A DNA stretch of 64,000 nt, from contig JAFIGT010000018.1 of NCBI GenBank assembly GCA_017849585.1, positions 17,601 to 81,600 of the forward strand, written 5' to 3'. The notes under the pieces are model-generated. The model had not been told where the DNA came from and searched no databases. It was given only the letters and a program-made list of their open reading frames with translations. This DNA is from Verrucomicrobium sp. Lineage in GTDB: Bacteria; Verrucomicrobiota; Verrucomicrobiia; Methylacidiphilales; UBA1321. Below are positions 27,938 through 37,279 of the stretch, piece after piece (the first letter of the stretch is position 1; each line of letters starts with the position of its first letter). The position numbers and the translations under genes were made by a program.

Positions 27938-28876
27938 ATGTCCGATTCCCTCATTCTCGGTTTTGATATTGGCGGCACCAAATGCGCCGCGCTCGTGGGC
28001 AACATCCACGGCGCCGTGCTCGCACGGCGCGAATGGCCCTCCCTCGCCACGCGCGGTCCCCAGGCCATGCTGGCCGATTTCCTCGCCGCCGCCGAAGCCC
28101 TCCGCGCCGTACATCCCGGCGTGAAAGCCTGCGGCGTCTCCATCGGCGGTCCGCTCGATGCCAACGAAGGCGTCATCTACTCCCCGCCAAATCTCCCCGG
28201 CTGGGACGCCATTCCGCTCAAGCAACAACTTCAATCCACCCTCGGTCTTCCCGTCTTCGTCGAGCACGACGCCGCCGCCTGCGCGTGGGCCGAGTACCTC
28301 TGGGGTCAACCCCGTTCCACCGGCAACCTGATCTACATCACCTCCGGCACCGGCTTCGGCGCGGGCTACATCCTTCAGGGCCAGATCTATCGCGGCGCGA
28401 AAGGCCGCTCCCCCGAAGTCGGCCACGCGCGATTCGCGGAGGACGGTCCCTTCGCCTATGAGAAAAAAGGAAGCGTGGAAGCGTTCTGCTCGGGGGCCTC
28501 ACTCTCCCGGCTCGCCGCGTGGAAATTTCCGCAGCGCTGGAGCGCCCAGCCGCCTGCCGGTCCGGAACTCGGCAAGCTCGCCGCCGCCGGAGACGCCGAT
28601 GCCGCGGCCGTGATCACTCTCAGCGCCCGCGCGACTGGCCAAGTCTGCGCCAATCTCATCGACACCTTCGCACCGGATGTAATCGTATTGGGAAGTCTCG
28701 CCCGCCATCTCGGCGAAGTCTGGATTGCCCAAGTAAAGGAGACCTGCCAGCGAGAGGCTCTCCCCGGCCTGCATGAACTCTGCCTCGTGCGCGCCACCAG
28801 CCTCGACTCGCGTCTGCAGGACTGCTCCACCCTCGCCATTGCCCTCGACGCCTCGGGACAGTTCCGAGCCCCCTAG
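27938..28876 (+). CDS. ROK family sugar kinase
   Basis: A 312-residue protein from the ATG at 27938; an in-frame TTG at 27899 would add 13 residues ahead of the conserved start. LILGFDIGGTKCAALVGN is the ATP-binding phosphate-1 motif. ACGVSIGGPLDANEGVIYSPPNLPGWD and VEHDAAACAWAEYLWG are the ROK substrate/adenosine segments, and GTGFGAGYILQGQIYRGAKGRSPEVGHARF contains the ROK GH zinc-binding histidine. The usual CxCG..GC zinc-binding cysteines after that His are missing (DGPFAYEKKGSVEAFCSG), so it may lack the metal. No N-terminal HTH, so it is a kinase rather than a repressor. Neighbouring GH78 suggests a sugar released from plant glycans as substrate. Confidence 0.85.
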   Translation: MSDSLILGFDIGGTKCAALVGNIHGAVLARREWPSLATRGPQAMLADFLAAAEALRAVHPGVKACGVSIGGPLDANEGVIYSPPNLPGWDAIPLKQQLQSTLGLPVFVEHDAAACAWAEYLWGQPRSTGNLIYITSGTGFGAGYILQGQIYRGAKGRSPEVGHARFAEDGPFAYEKKGSVEAFCSGASLSRLAAWKFPQRWSAQPPAGPELGKLAAAGDADAAAVITLSARATGQVCANLIDTFAPDVIVLGSLARHLGEVWIAQVKETCQREALPGLHELCLVRATSLDSRLQDCSTLAIALDASGQFRAP

Positions 28877-28976
28877 ACCTGTCTTCAATTGTGAACTCAG
28901 GTCAATTTTTGCGAACTTTTTTCAGAAGATTTGGGTAACCACTCGCCCCCCCGCGAACTATTGTCGGAAAGAATTT

Positions 28977-31340
28977 ATGAAAGCCAAAAACGCTTCCTCC
29001 ACCCGTTCCACTCCCTCTCCCTTCGTCGCCTCGAAATGGATCTGGCCCATCAATCCCCATTGGGACCTCCATAACACCTACGCCCTGTTTCGCAAGACAT
29101 TCGACCTCGCCACCCTCCCGGCCAAGGCCCCGCTCTTCATCACCGCCGATCAGGCCTATCTCCTCTTCATCAACGGCCAGTTCGTATCCCGCGGCCCGGC
29201 TCGTGGCTTTCAAGACCACTGGCCCTACGATGAAGTCGACGTCCGCCCCTTCCTGAAAAAGGGCCGCAACCTCATCGCCGTCCGCGCCTACAATCCCGGC
29301 TACAGCAATTTCCAATACCTCACCCAGGGCTTCGCCGGGCTGCTCGTCGCCGCGCGCTGGGGCAAAACCGTTCTCACGACCGACAACACGTGGAAATCGC
29401 TGCGTCAACGCAATGTCTCGTCCGACACGATTGTCACCAGCCTCCAGCTTTTCTCACAGGAACATATCGACCTGCGGCAGGAACCCGTCGGCTGGATGAC
29501 CCCCGATTTCGACGACAGCCAGTGGCTCGTTCCACCCACCGCCGCGTGGAATTCCGGTCCGTGGTTCAACCTCGAACCGCGCAATATCCCGATGCTCTCG
29601 GAGAAGGATCTGAAACCACTTCGTCTTCTCGGCGAAAACTCCGGCACTTGCGCCGCCGGTTACGAACGCGTCCGCAGCGTCGTCGAGTTGCGTCATCGCG
29701 AGGACTGCTCGCATCGTCCCACGCAGGCCGGTTTCGCCCCGCTTAAAGTTTCCGCCACCGGCGCGGGAAAATTCCGCAGCTACCTCTTCGACTTCGGCAA
29801 GACGGTCGTGGGCAACCTGAGTTTTGAAATCTCCGGCGCGCGCGGCGGAGAGATCATCGACACGGCCCATTACGAGACAATCAACAAGACCACTCTGACG
29901 CCCGATTACGACCTCAACGCCCACTGCCGCATGGCCTTTGGCGACCGTCTCATCTGCCACGAGGGAAAGAACGCACACCGCTTCTTCCACTTCTACGGAT
30001 TCCGTTATCTGCTCGTCACCGTGCGCGATGCCGAGGCCGATCTGTCGCTCGATTTGACCTTGAACTGGGTCGGTTATCCACTCGAACGCAAAGGCAGCTT
30101 CGCCTCCTCCGACAACGACCTGAATCGCATCTGGGAAACCTGCGCGTGGACCGAGCAATGCTGCGCGCTCGACGCCTACGTCGACACCCCCTGGCGCGAA
30201 CAAGCCCAATGGTGGGGCGATGCGCGCGTGCAAGCGTGGAATACCTTCCACCTCAACGGCGACGCCCGCCTCTTCCGCCGCGGCATCCACCAGATCGCCA
30301 GCCAGGCCACTCCCGACGGCGTCACCTACGGTCACGCTCCGACCATGGCGCACAGCTGCATCCTGCCTGACTTCACTCTCATCTGGTTCCTCACCATCTG
30401 GGATTACTACTGGCAGACCGGCTCGACCGAACCGCTCACCGCTCATCATGCCGTCGTGCAAAAGGCGCTCGATTATTTCCGTGATCACACCGACCCGAAA
30501 ACGGGCTTGATCACCTACGATCACCGCTTCTGGCTCTTCCTCGACTGGACCAGCCTCTTCAAGGATGGCACGCCGACGGTCTATAACCTCTGGTTGCTGA
30601 TCGCCCTCGAAAAACTCGTCCTGCTCTACCGCGCCGCCAAGCAGCCCCGCGAAGCCGCGCCGCTCGAAGCGTGGGCGAAGAAACTCCGCGTCGCGCTCGG
30701 CAAACTCATCGACAAGGACGGACTCCTGCGCGATGGCATCGACCGCAAGGGCAAGATCGTACCGCACAAAAGCATTCACTCCCAAACTCTCGCCCTCCTC
30801 GCCGGACTCAAGGGGATCAACGAAACGGCCGCACTGGAAAAGATCCTGCTCCCCTACATCCGCGGGGAAGTCCAACCGAAGGTCACCCCCTCTGCCTATT
30901 GGGTGACTTACGTATTCACCGTTCTCATCGAGCGTGGATATGGACAGGAAGTGACCGACTTCATCAAGAAATTCTGGACGCCGATGGTCGAGCACGGAAC
31001 CACGTGGGAAAACTTCGCGCCGCAAATCGGGGCGGAAAGCTTCTCGCACGCATGGTCCGCACATCCACTCTATCACCTCATGCAAACGGTCGGCGGCCTC
31101 TCGCAGGCCGGCCCGGCCTGGAGCACGGTCACGTTCCGTCCCGTTTTCCATGGCGAGGACTCCACCGTCACTCTCCCCACACCGAAAGGACCGATCCGTT
31201 CCGCGTGGAAAAAAGTCAACGGCAAGATCGACATCAAATTGCAACTCCCCGCCGGAATCAAAGCCCGCGTGGAATTGCCCGGACAAAAACCGCAGACCGC
31301 AACCAAAAGCGGTTCGTGGAAAATCTCCGTTACGAAGTAA
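28977..31340 (+). CDS. GH78-type alpha-L-rhamnosidase family protein
   Basis: A 787-residue protein from the ATG at 28977, preceded by GGAAAGAATTT; the longer ORF from 28773 runs back into the ROK gene. The N-terminal part (about 20-160) is a carbohydrate-binding-like beta domain (ASKWIWPINPH..NTYALFRKTFDL, ADQAYLLFINGQFVSRGPARGF). The (alpha/alpha)6 catalytic domain includes CCALDAYVDTPWREQAQWWGDARVQAWNTF, with the Asp and Glu residues of the Bac_rhamnosid family active site. No signal peptide is visible, so it is probably cytoplasmic and acts on imported oligosaccharides. It overlaps the end of the convergent LacI gene by 11 bp. Confidence 0.85.
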   Translation: MKAKNASSTRSTPSPFVASKWIWPINPHWDLHNTYALFRKTFDLATLPAKAPLFITADQAYLLFINGQFVSRGPARGFQDHWPYDEVDVRPFLKKGRNLIAVRAYNPGYSNFQYLTQGFAGLLVAARWGKTVLTTDNTWKSLRQRNVSSDTIVTSLQLFSQEHIDLRQEPVGWMTPDFDDSQWLVPPTAAWNSGPWFNLEPRNIPMLSEKDLKPLRLLGENSGTCAAGYERVRSVVELRHREDCSHRPTQAGFAPLKVSATGAGKFRSYLFDFGKTVVGNLSFEISGARGGEIIDTAHYETINKTTLTPDYDLNAHCRMAFGDRLICHEGKNAHRFFHFYGFRYLLVTVRDAEADLSLDLTLNWVGYPLERKGSFASSDNDLNRIWETCAWTEQCCALDAYVDTPWREQAQWWGDARVQAWNTFHLNGDARLFRRGIHQIASQATPDGVTYGHAPTMAHSCILPDFTLIWFLTIWDYYWQTGSTEPLTAHHAVVQKALDYFRDHTDPKTGLITYDHRFWLFLDWTSLFKDGTPTVYNLWLLIALEKLVLLYRAAKQPREAAPLEAWAKKLRVALGKLIDKDGLLRDGIDRKGKIVPHKSIHSQTLALLAGLKGINETAALEKILLPYIRGEVQPKVTPSAYWVTYVFTVLIERGYGQEVTDFIKKFWTPMVEHGTTWENFAPQIGAESFSHAWSAHPLYHLMQTVGGLSQAGPAWSTVTFRPVFHGEDSTVTLPTPKGPIRSAWKKVNGKIDIKLQLPAGIKARVELPGQKPQTATKSGSWKISVTK

Positions 31341-32373
31341 CCGCTACGGTCCTCCCGGCCACCCACGAGTTCTCCACCAGAGTCGCTCGCGGGAAGGCCG
31401 GGACGCCGCACTCGTTATTGTGAACCATGCTCACGATCATCTCCGTGGCGGCTTCACCCACGATGTCATTGTGCTGATTCATCCCCGCCCACTCGGGACG
31501 ATCCTGCCGCCACTCGAGCTGAATTAATCCGATGTCGCGCGGCACTTTCAATCCGCAAGCTTCCACCCATTTACGCACCTCGTTATAGAGAGTCAGAATC
31601 ACATCCGGCTTCTCCCGTTCCAGCCAGCGCCGGAACAGGGCGAGGTTCTGCCTCGCCTCCTGGATTTGATAAAACGGCTTGAGCCGACCCGATGCCGGCA
31701 ATCGTTGCTGCGCGATGAGCACGCCCGCCGAAAAGCGCCCCTCGACGAGTTCATCGATCACCGCATCCAGCACCAACGCCGGTCGGCGGTAACCGAGTTC
31801 CAGAGCTTTTTCGAACGCGTGCAACCCGAGCGTGTACTGGTCGGCGCTCGCAAAAGACAAAGCCGGATCGACCGGTCGCACCCCAGTGACCACGCAGGGA
31901 AATTGCTCCCACGTGGACCGAAATCGCTCCGGCAATCGGTTGCCTTTCATTAATCCCACAACAATGATACCGCGAATCCCCCGGTTGCGCAGAATCTTGT
32001 TCAGCTTCTCGCCATCCAGCGATTCGTCGTGCAACCAGAATTCATCCAGGCTGTACCCGAGTTGCGCCGCGCGACGCTGGCATCCCGCCACGTAAGTGGG
32101 CACCGTCGGATGTTGCGTGAATGCCTTGGGGTCGAGGTTCGCGTTGAGCAGTGCCAGACATGCCTTGAATCCCGGTCGTTGATTCGCCCGCAGTTGCGCC
32201 ATCAGATGCGCCACGGTCGGATTCTTCTGATACCCCATCGACTTCGCCAGCTGCTGCAGGCGTCGGCGCGTCGGCTCCGGCAACTGCGGGTCATTGCGCA
32301 ACGCCAGCGAAACGGTATTCTTCGACACGCCCGCCCGTCGGGCAATATCGGACATGGTGATTCCGGTTTTCAT
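31330..32373 (-). CDS. LacI family transcriptional regulator
   Basis: A 347-residue repressor from the ATG at 32373; the longer ORF from 32982 is a shadow of araB. MSDIARRAGVSKNTVSLALRNDPQLPEPTRRRLQQLAKSMGY is a complete LacI helix-turn-helix and hinge helix. The remainder is the periplasmic-binding-protein-like sensor domain (RGIRGIIVVGLMKGNRLPERF, DVILTLYNEVRKWVEACGLKVPRDIGLIQLEW). It is divergent from araB with only 75 bp between starts, so it very likely controls the arabinose genes and itself. The inducer is probably a sugar or sugar phosphate of that pathway. Confidence 0.93.
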   Translation of the reverse strand: MKTGITMSDIARRAGVSKNTVSLALRNDPQLPEPTRRRLQQLAKSMGYQKNPTVAHLMAQLRANQRPGFKACLALLNANLDPKAFTQHPTVPTYVAGCQRRAAQLGYSLDEFWLHDESLDGEKLNKILRNRGIRGIIVVGLMKGNRLPERFRSTWEQFPCVVTGVRPVDPALSFASADQYTLGLHAFEKALELGYRRPALVLDAVIDELVEGRFSAGVLIAQQRLPASGRLKPFYQIQEARQNLALFRRWLEREKPDVILTLYNEVRKWVEACGLKVPRDIGLIQLEWRQDRPEWAGMNQHNDIVGEAATEMIVSMVHNNECGVPAFPRATLVENSWVAGRTVAVTS

Positions 32374-32429
32374 CTCTAGTCCTTCGCTCACGTTACTGTC
32401 ATATAAAGGGCGGCTTGACCAGCCAGAAC

Positions 32430-32440
32430 CTTCGGCGAAG
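32430..32440. promoter_or_regulatory. Short dyad in the lacI-araB divergent region
   Basis: CTTCGGCGAAG, a perfect odd-length palindrome nine bases before the araB ATG, in the 75-bp region shared with the divergent LacI gene. LacI-family operators are palindromes with a central CG or G, so this may be a half of an operator or a small mRNA hairpin over the ribosome binding site. Short length makes chance possible. Confidence 0.25.
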
Positions 32441-32448
32441 ATGCCGTC

Positions 32449-34131
32449 ATGGCTTACACCTTGGGGATTGATTACGGCACCAACTCCGTTCGTGCGTTGG
32501 TGGTGGATGTGGCAACAGGAGCGGAGCTCGGCGTCTGCGTCGCGGACTATCCGAGCGGACATCAAGGTGTCCTGCTCAACAAGAACGATCACCATCTCGC
32601 CCGCCAGAATCCGGCGGATCATCTCTCGGGTCTCGAAACCTCCGTGCGCGGTGCCTTGGAACAGGCCAAAAAGAACGCCGGGTTCAACGCCAGCGCGATC
32701 ATCGGCATCGGCGTCGACACTACCGGCTCGAGTCCGATCCCGGTTGATGCCCACAACGTTCCCCTCGCTCTCAATCCGAAGTGGAAAGACAATCTCCACG
32801 CTCAATGCTGGCTCTGGAAAGATCACACCAGCCATCAGGAAGCGGCGGCCATCACGAAGCTCGCCACGAAGCATCGCCCGCAGTACATCGCGAAATGTGG
32901 CAACACCTATTCCTCCGAATGGTTCTGGTCGAAGATCTGGCATTGTCTCAAGGTCGCTCCCGACGTCTTTGATGCCGCCCACAGCTGGGTGGAATTAGCC
33001 GACTTCATTCCCGCCGTGCTCGCAGGCGTCACGGACCCGCTTCAGGTCAAACGCGGCATTTGCTGTGCCGGTCACAAGGCCCTCTACAGCGACGAGTGGA
33101 ATGGACTGCCCGACAAGGAATTCCTCTCGCTGCTCGATCCGAAGCTCGCCGCATTGCGCGACCGCCTCTATGCCAAGGCGCACGACGCCACCGTCGCCGC
33201 CGGGACGCTCTGCCCCGAATGGGCGCAGAAGCTCGGGTTGCCCGCGGGCATTCCCATCGCGATTGGTGAGATGGATGTTCACTACGGCGCGATCGGCAGC
33301 GGCATCAAGGAAGGCGTCATCGTCAAGGCGATCGGCACTTCCACGTGCGATTGCGCGGTCGTCGCGGCCAATAAAAAGGTCGCCGACATCCCCGGCATCT
33401 GCGGCATTGTTCCTGGCGCGATCCTGCCGGGCTTTTATGGCGTCGAAGCGGGTCAATCCGCCGTGGGTGACATCTTCAAGTGGTTCGTCGAAGTTGTCTG
33501 TCAGGGCAACGGCGCGCTGCATGGTCAACTCTCGCAGGAAGCCGAAGCGCAACGTCCCGGCCAGAGCGGCTTGCTCGCCCTTGACTGGAATAACGGCAAT
33601 CGCACGATTCTCGTCGATCCGATGCTGACCGGCCTGCTCGTCGGCCAGACCCTTTATACCACCCGCGCGGAAATCTATCGTGCCCTGATCGAAGGCACCG
33701 CTTACGGCGCACGCGCCATTATCGAACGCCTCAAGGAATACGGCGTACCGGTCGACGTCGTGGTCTGCTGCGGCGGCATCGCAGAGAAGAGTCCCTTCAC
33801 CATGCGACTCTACGCCGACATCACCGGCTGCACGATCCGCGTGGCCGGATCGAGTCAGGCGTGCGCGCTCGGAGCGGCCGTCTCTGCCGCCGTACTCGCC
33901 GGCAAGGCCAAGGGCGGCTATGCGACCTTCCCGGAGGCCCAGCAGGCCATGACCTCGCTCAAGGACGTTGTGTATTCGCCCCAAGCGGAGAACCAGAAAA
34001 TCTACAACGATCTGTACCGGCTCTATCGCCAACTCCACGACGCCTTCGGCGGCGTGAATAAATCGAGCGATCTGTCCGATGTCATGAAGGAACTCATCCG
34101 CATCAAAGACGCCCAGAATAAAACCATCTGA
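32449..34131 (+). CDS. araB: Ribulokinase
   Basis: A 560-residue FGGY-family kinase that phosphorylates L-ribulose with ATP. YTLGIDYGTNSVRALVVD is the first phosphate-binding loop, IGIGVDTTGSSPIPVD and LWKDHTSHQEAAAI are specific to ribulokinases, and KCGNTYSSEWFWSKIWH matches AraB substrate-loop sequence. IGTSTCDCAV and GAYGARAIIERLKEYGVPVDVVVCCGGIAEKSP complete the FGGY core. It heads the araB-isomerase-araD operon; the next gene follows 23 bp later. Full length for the family. Confidence 0.96.
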   Translation: MAYTLGIDYGTNSVRALVVDVATGAELGVCVADYPSGHQGVLLNKNDHHLARQNPADHLSGLETSVRGALEQAKKNAGFNASAIIGIGVDTTGSSPIPVDAHNVPLALNPKWKDNLHAQCWLWKDHTSHQEAAAITKLATKHRPQYIAKCGNTYSSEWFWSKIWHCLKVAPDVFDAAHSWVELADFIPAVLAGVTDPLQVKRGICCAGHKALYSDEWNGLPDKEFLSLLDPKLAALRDRLYAKAHDATVAAGTLCPEWAQKLGLPAGIPIAIGEMDVHYGAIGSGIKEGVIVKAIGTSTCDCAVVAANKKVADIPGICGIVPGAILPGFYGVEAGQSAVGDIFKWFVEVVCQGNGALHGQLSQEAEAQRPGQSGLLALDWNNGNRTILVDPMLTGLLVGQTLYTTRAEIYRALIEGTAYGARAIIERLKEYGVPVDVVVCCGGIAEKSPFTMRLYADITGCTIRVAGSSQACALGAAVSAAVLAGKAKGGYATFPEAQQAMTSLKDVVYSPQAENQKIYNDLYRLYRQLHDAFGGVNKSSDLSDVMKELIRIKDAQNKTI

Positions 34132-34154
34132 TTCAGCCCACACCACCATCCATT

Positions 34155-35657
34155 ATGCACCTCCCCCTCGGCAAACATTCCCCCGATATCACCCTCGGCC
34201 TCGTCTCCGCCTCGCGCAATTGCTTCCCCCGAGCCCTCTCGCAGGAACGCACCGAACGACTCGTCAAAGCCGCCGCCTCGGCGGGCATCACGCTCGTCAC
34301 GCCACTGGGCGAATGCGCCATCATCGAAACGAAAGCCCACGCCACTGAAGCGGCCCGGCAGTTGAAGTCCAAGGCAGTCGATGCGGTCGTTTTTTTCCTC
34401 GGCAATTTCTCTCCCGAAATCGAAGACGCCGTGTTCCTGAAAGAATTCGGCGGGTACGCCATGATTCTCGCTGCGGCGGAAGAAAGCGGTAGCTCCCTTC
34501 TGCAAAAACGTGGCGATGCCCTCTGCGGTCTGCTCTCCGCTGCCCTTGCGGTCGAAAAGCGCGGCCTCTCGCAAAAGATTCATCTACCGGAAGCTCCTGT
34601 TGTCAGCGCCGAGGAAGGCGTGAAGGAGATCCAGCATTTCATCCAGATCATGAAAGTGGTCAAGGGTGCCCGTAACGCCACGCTCGGTTTGTTCGGTCCC
34701 CGTCCGCGCGATTTCGAGACCTGCAATTACAATCTCGCATCCGTCAATTCCATCGGCATCGAAATCGAGGAACTCGGCCTGTTCGATCTGGAAAATGAAG
34801 TCCGCCAAATCAAGGAACAAGGCGGTTCGCCGACCATCGCAGCCGAGATGAAAACCGCCGTTCCCGGAGTGCCGAATGATGCGGAGTTCGTCAGCCGCCT
34901 CTCCATTTACGAGAAGGCGATACTCAATTTCCGTGAACGCCTGAAACTCTCCGGTGCCGCCTCGCAATGTTGGTCCGAGCAGGAGCTCGCGCTCAAGCAT
35001 GTGCCTTGCTTCATCAATGGACGACTCGCCGACAAGGGCTTTCCCATCGCGTGCGAGAACGATTGCTATTCCTTGATCGCCGAATTACTCGGCCAGTACG
35101 CGTCCGATAAAACCGTCACCGTCCTCGACATCAACCACAGCATTCCGAAGGATCTCCACGCCAGCCTCAAGGACTACCCTCTCGAAGACATGGTGGGCAT
35201 GTTCCATTGCGGCAACACGGCGAAAAGTCTCCTCAAAAATCCGGAGATGAAACATCAGGTCATCATGAAACGCCTGATGGAACCCGACACGCCCCCGGAC
35301 ATCACTCGTGGCACGCTCGAAGGCCAGATCGCCGGTTCACCCATCACCGTGTTGCAGGTCCATGGCGTCGGCGACAAACTCCGCGCCTATATCGCGGAAG
35401 GTCACTTCCTCGATCTCGACCCGAAGACCTTCGGCTGCACCGGCACGGCCTACATCCCCGGCTTCCGCCGCTTCTACCGTCACGTGTTGATCGGTCGCTT
35501 CCATCACCACGCGGGTGTGGCTTTCACCCATTGCGGTGCGGCGATCTTCGATGCGCTCAAGCTGCTCGGCGTGGCAGAAATCTACACTCCGCTGCCGTCG
35601 TGCGTGCCGTATCCCGGCGAGAATGTTTTCCGCAACGGTCTGACGCCAAGGAAATAG
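34155..35657 (+). CDS. L-fucose/L-arabinose isomerase family protein
   Basis: A 500-residue protein of the FucI/AraA fold, but not a close match to classical AraA. Visible features include VVFFLGNFSPEIEDAVF, LGLFGPRPRDFETCNYNLAS, and MFHCGNTAKSLLKNPEMKHQVIMKRLM with conserved His near the metal site. The C-terminal HVLIGRFHHHAGVAFTHCGAAIFDALKLLGVAEIYTP resembles the fucose isomerase C-terminal domain. It lies between araB (23 bp away) and araD (2 bp away), so by context it supplies the aldose-ketose isomerase step, probably L-arabinose to L-ribulose. Substrate assignment rests on neighbours, not on residues. Confidence 0.82.
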   Translation: MHLPLGKHSPDITLGLVSASRNCFPRALSQERTERLVKAAASAGITLVTPLGECAIIETKAHATEAARQLKSKAVDAVVFFLGNFSPEIEDAVFLKEFGGYAMILAAAEESGSSLLQKRGDALCGLLSAALAVEKRGLSQKIHLPEAPVVSAEEGVKEIQHFIQIMKVVKGARNATLGLFGPRPRDFETCNYNLASVNSIGIEIEELGLFDLENEVRQIKEQGGSPTIAAEMKTAVPGVPNDAEFVSRLSIYEKAILNFRERLKLSGAASQCWSEQELALKHVPCFINGRLADKGFPIACENDCYSLIAELLGQYASDKTVTVLDINHSIPKDLHASLKDYPLEDMVGMFHCGNTAKSLLKNPEMKHQVIMKRLMEPDTPPDITRGTLEGQIAGSPITVLQVHGVGDKLRAYIAEGHFLDLDPKTFGCTGTAYIPGFRRFYRHVLIGRFHHHAGVAFTHCGAAIFDALKLLGVAEIYTPLPSCVPYPGENVFRNGLTPRK

Positions 35658-35659
35658 AA

Positions 35660-36355
35660 ATGCCCTACCGCGAACTCAAGCGAGAATGCTACGAGGCCAA
35701 TGTCCGTCTGCCCGGTCATGGTCTCGTTGACCTCACCTTCGGCAACGTGAGCGTAATCGATCGCGCGCGTGGTATCTTCGGCATCAAACCGAGCGGTGTG
35801 GATTACAAGGAACTCTCGCCCGACGATATCGTCCTCGTCGATCTGGAGGGAAAACAGGTCGAGGGAAAACTGCGTCCCTCGTCCGACACTGCCACGCATC
35901 GACGACTCTTTCAGGCCTTCACCGAGATTCGCTCGGTCGTGCACACCCACTCGCGCAACGCCGTTGCCTTTGCGCAGGCGGGCCGTGCGATTCCCTGCTT
36001 CGGCACCACGCACGCCGATTATTTCCATGGCGAAGTGCCCGTCACCCGCATGATGACACCGAAAGAAATCGCGTCCGCCTACGAGTGGGAGACAGGAAAT
36101 GTCATCGTAGAACGCTTTCAGTCGCTCGACCCCAACGAAGTTTCGGCCGTTTTAGTCCATGGTCATGGCCCCTTCGTCTGGGGCTCGAGCGGCGCCAAAG
36201 CTGTCGAAAACGCTTTCGCACTCGAGATCGTCGCGGAGATGGCTCTCAAGACGTTGCAGATTGATCCCAAGGCGTGGCCCTTAAATCAAACTCAACTCGA
36301 CAAGCATTTCTACCGCAAGCATGGCGCGAAGGCGACCTACGGACAGCTTTCGTAA
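35660..36355 (+). CDS. araD: L-ribulose-5-phosphate 4-epimerase
   Basis: A 231-residue class II aldolase-fold enzyme, exactly the usual AraD length; the longer ORF from 35207 is a shadow of the isomerase gene. GLVDLTFGNVSVIDRARGIFGIKPSGVDYKEL is the N-terminal phosphate-binding region. HTHSRNAVAFAQAGRAIPCFGTTHADYFHGEVPVTR and VLVHGHGPFVWG hold the zinc-binding His residues, and HFYRKHGAKATYGQ carries the C-terminal tyrosine specific to epimerases rather than fuculose aldolase. This identifies the operon's route as L-arabinose to D-xylulose 5-phosphate. Confidence 0.95.
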   Translation: MPYRELKRECYEANVRLPGHGLVDLTFGNVSVIDRARGIFGIKPSGVDYKELSPDDIVLVDLEGKQVEGKLRPSSDTATHRRLFQAFTEIRSVVHTHSRNAVAFAQAGRAIPCFGTTHADYFHGEVPVTRMMTPKEIASAYEWETGNVIVERFQSLDPNEVSAVLVHGHGPFVWGSSGAKAVENAFALEIVAEMALKTLQIDPKAWPLNQTQLDKHFYRKHGAKATYGQLS

Positions 36356-36364
36356 GAGCCACCG

Positions 36365-37189
36365 TCACACCCGGCGGATACGATAACGCTCGCGATATTC
36401 GGTCGGTGAAAGCGCCGTCTCCAGCTTGAACCGACGGGAAAAATAGAGCCGATCTTCGAATCCCGTCCGGCTCGCAATCTCGCCTACGTCCAACGTCGTT
36501 TCTGCCAGCATCCGACGCGCTTTCTGAATGCGCAGATCGAGCAAGTACCGCCCCGGCGTCGTCTTCAACGCCTGGAACCAACGCCGCCGGAACGTCGAAG
36601 GCGACATGCCGCATCGCTGCGCCAACTCCTCGAAGTCATGTTCGCGGTCCAACTGCTGCCGCAACTGCGACTGGATTTTCTGGATCACCTCATCCCCCGT
36701 TTCCAGCTTCGGCAGCAACGTCTCCAGCACCAACCTCTCGCACACTCGATCGACCCGATCCGCCATCATTTCCGGATGCCCCCCATTGATCAGTCCGTAC
36801 AACTCCTCGATTTGGGACTGGACCCGGTCGAAATTGTGAATCGGCCAGATCGGCCGCCGCTCCTTCACCAGCCCCGATTTCCTCAGGGCCGGCATATGCA
36901 CCGCATCGTACATCAAATAAAGTTCATCCCATGTTCCGTCCGGCAAGGAAGGCCCATACTCCAGCCAATCACCCGGCCATTGCGTGATCACGCACGGCCC
37001 GAGCACCGGCCAGCTTCGCCCCTTGCGATGGAATTCTCCCTCTCCACGCAGAATCAGCGAAAAGTTACATGTCGTAAATGTACCGCGCACCCAGCTATCC
37101 TTGTCGCGGATAAAACCAAGTCCCTGCAAGGGGCAGGACGACGGAAAGCGTCGACTGTACACCGCCCAGTGTCTGACTAAAAAATCCAT
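36365..37189 (-). CDS. AraC family regulator, XylR-like
   Basis: A 274-residue AraC-family activator with an N-terminal cupin-like sensor (RGEGEFHRKGRSWPVLGPCVITQWPGDWLEYGP) and two C-terminal helix-turn-helix motifs: FEELAQRCGMSPSTFRRRWFQALKTTPGRYLLDLRIQKARRML and VGEIASRTGFEDRLYFSRRFKLETALSPTEYRERY. It is divergent from the Gfo/Idh/MocA gene across a 90-bp AT-rich gap and convergent with araD, ending 9 bp away. Likely senses a sugar and controls the adjoining dehydrogenase/ThuA genes, possibly also the ara operon. Confidence 0.92.
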   Translation of the reverse strand: MDFLVRHWAVYSRRFPSSCPLQGLGFIRDKDSWVRGTFTTCNFSLILRGEGEFHRKGRSWPVLGPCVITQWPGDWLEYGPSLPDGTWDELYLMYDAVHMPALRKSGLVKERRPIWPIHNFDRVQSQIEELYGLINGGHPEMMADRVDRVCERLVLETLLPKLETGDEVIQKIQSQLRQQLDREHDFEELAQRCGMSPSTFRRRWFQALKTTPGRYLLDLRIQKARRMLAETTLDVGEIASRTGFEDRLYFSRRFKLETALSPTEYRERYRIRRV

Positions 37190-37279
37190 ATCTTTGACGA
37201 ATCAATCCATTCTCTTTACAGGGATTATGTTATAGCCTGAAAAAATAATACAAATTCAAATCATCCATACCATTTTATT

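Noticed and set aside
29454..31286. 610-residue ORF antisense to the rhamnosidase gene
   Set aside because: No motif; the GH78 reading on the + strand is clear.
32374..32448. Full-length LacI operator in the divergent region
   Set aside because: Only an 11-bp dyad is present; no long palindrome of the expected 16-20 bp, so only a low-confidence site is listed.
35207..35659. N-terminal extension of the araD ORF
   Set aside because: It runs through the isomerase gene in another frame; the ATG at 35660 gives the normal AraD length.
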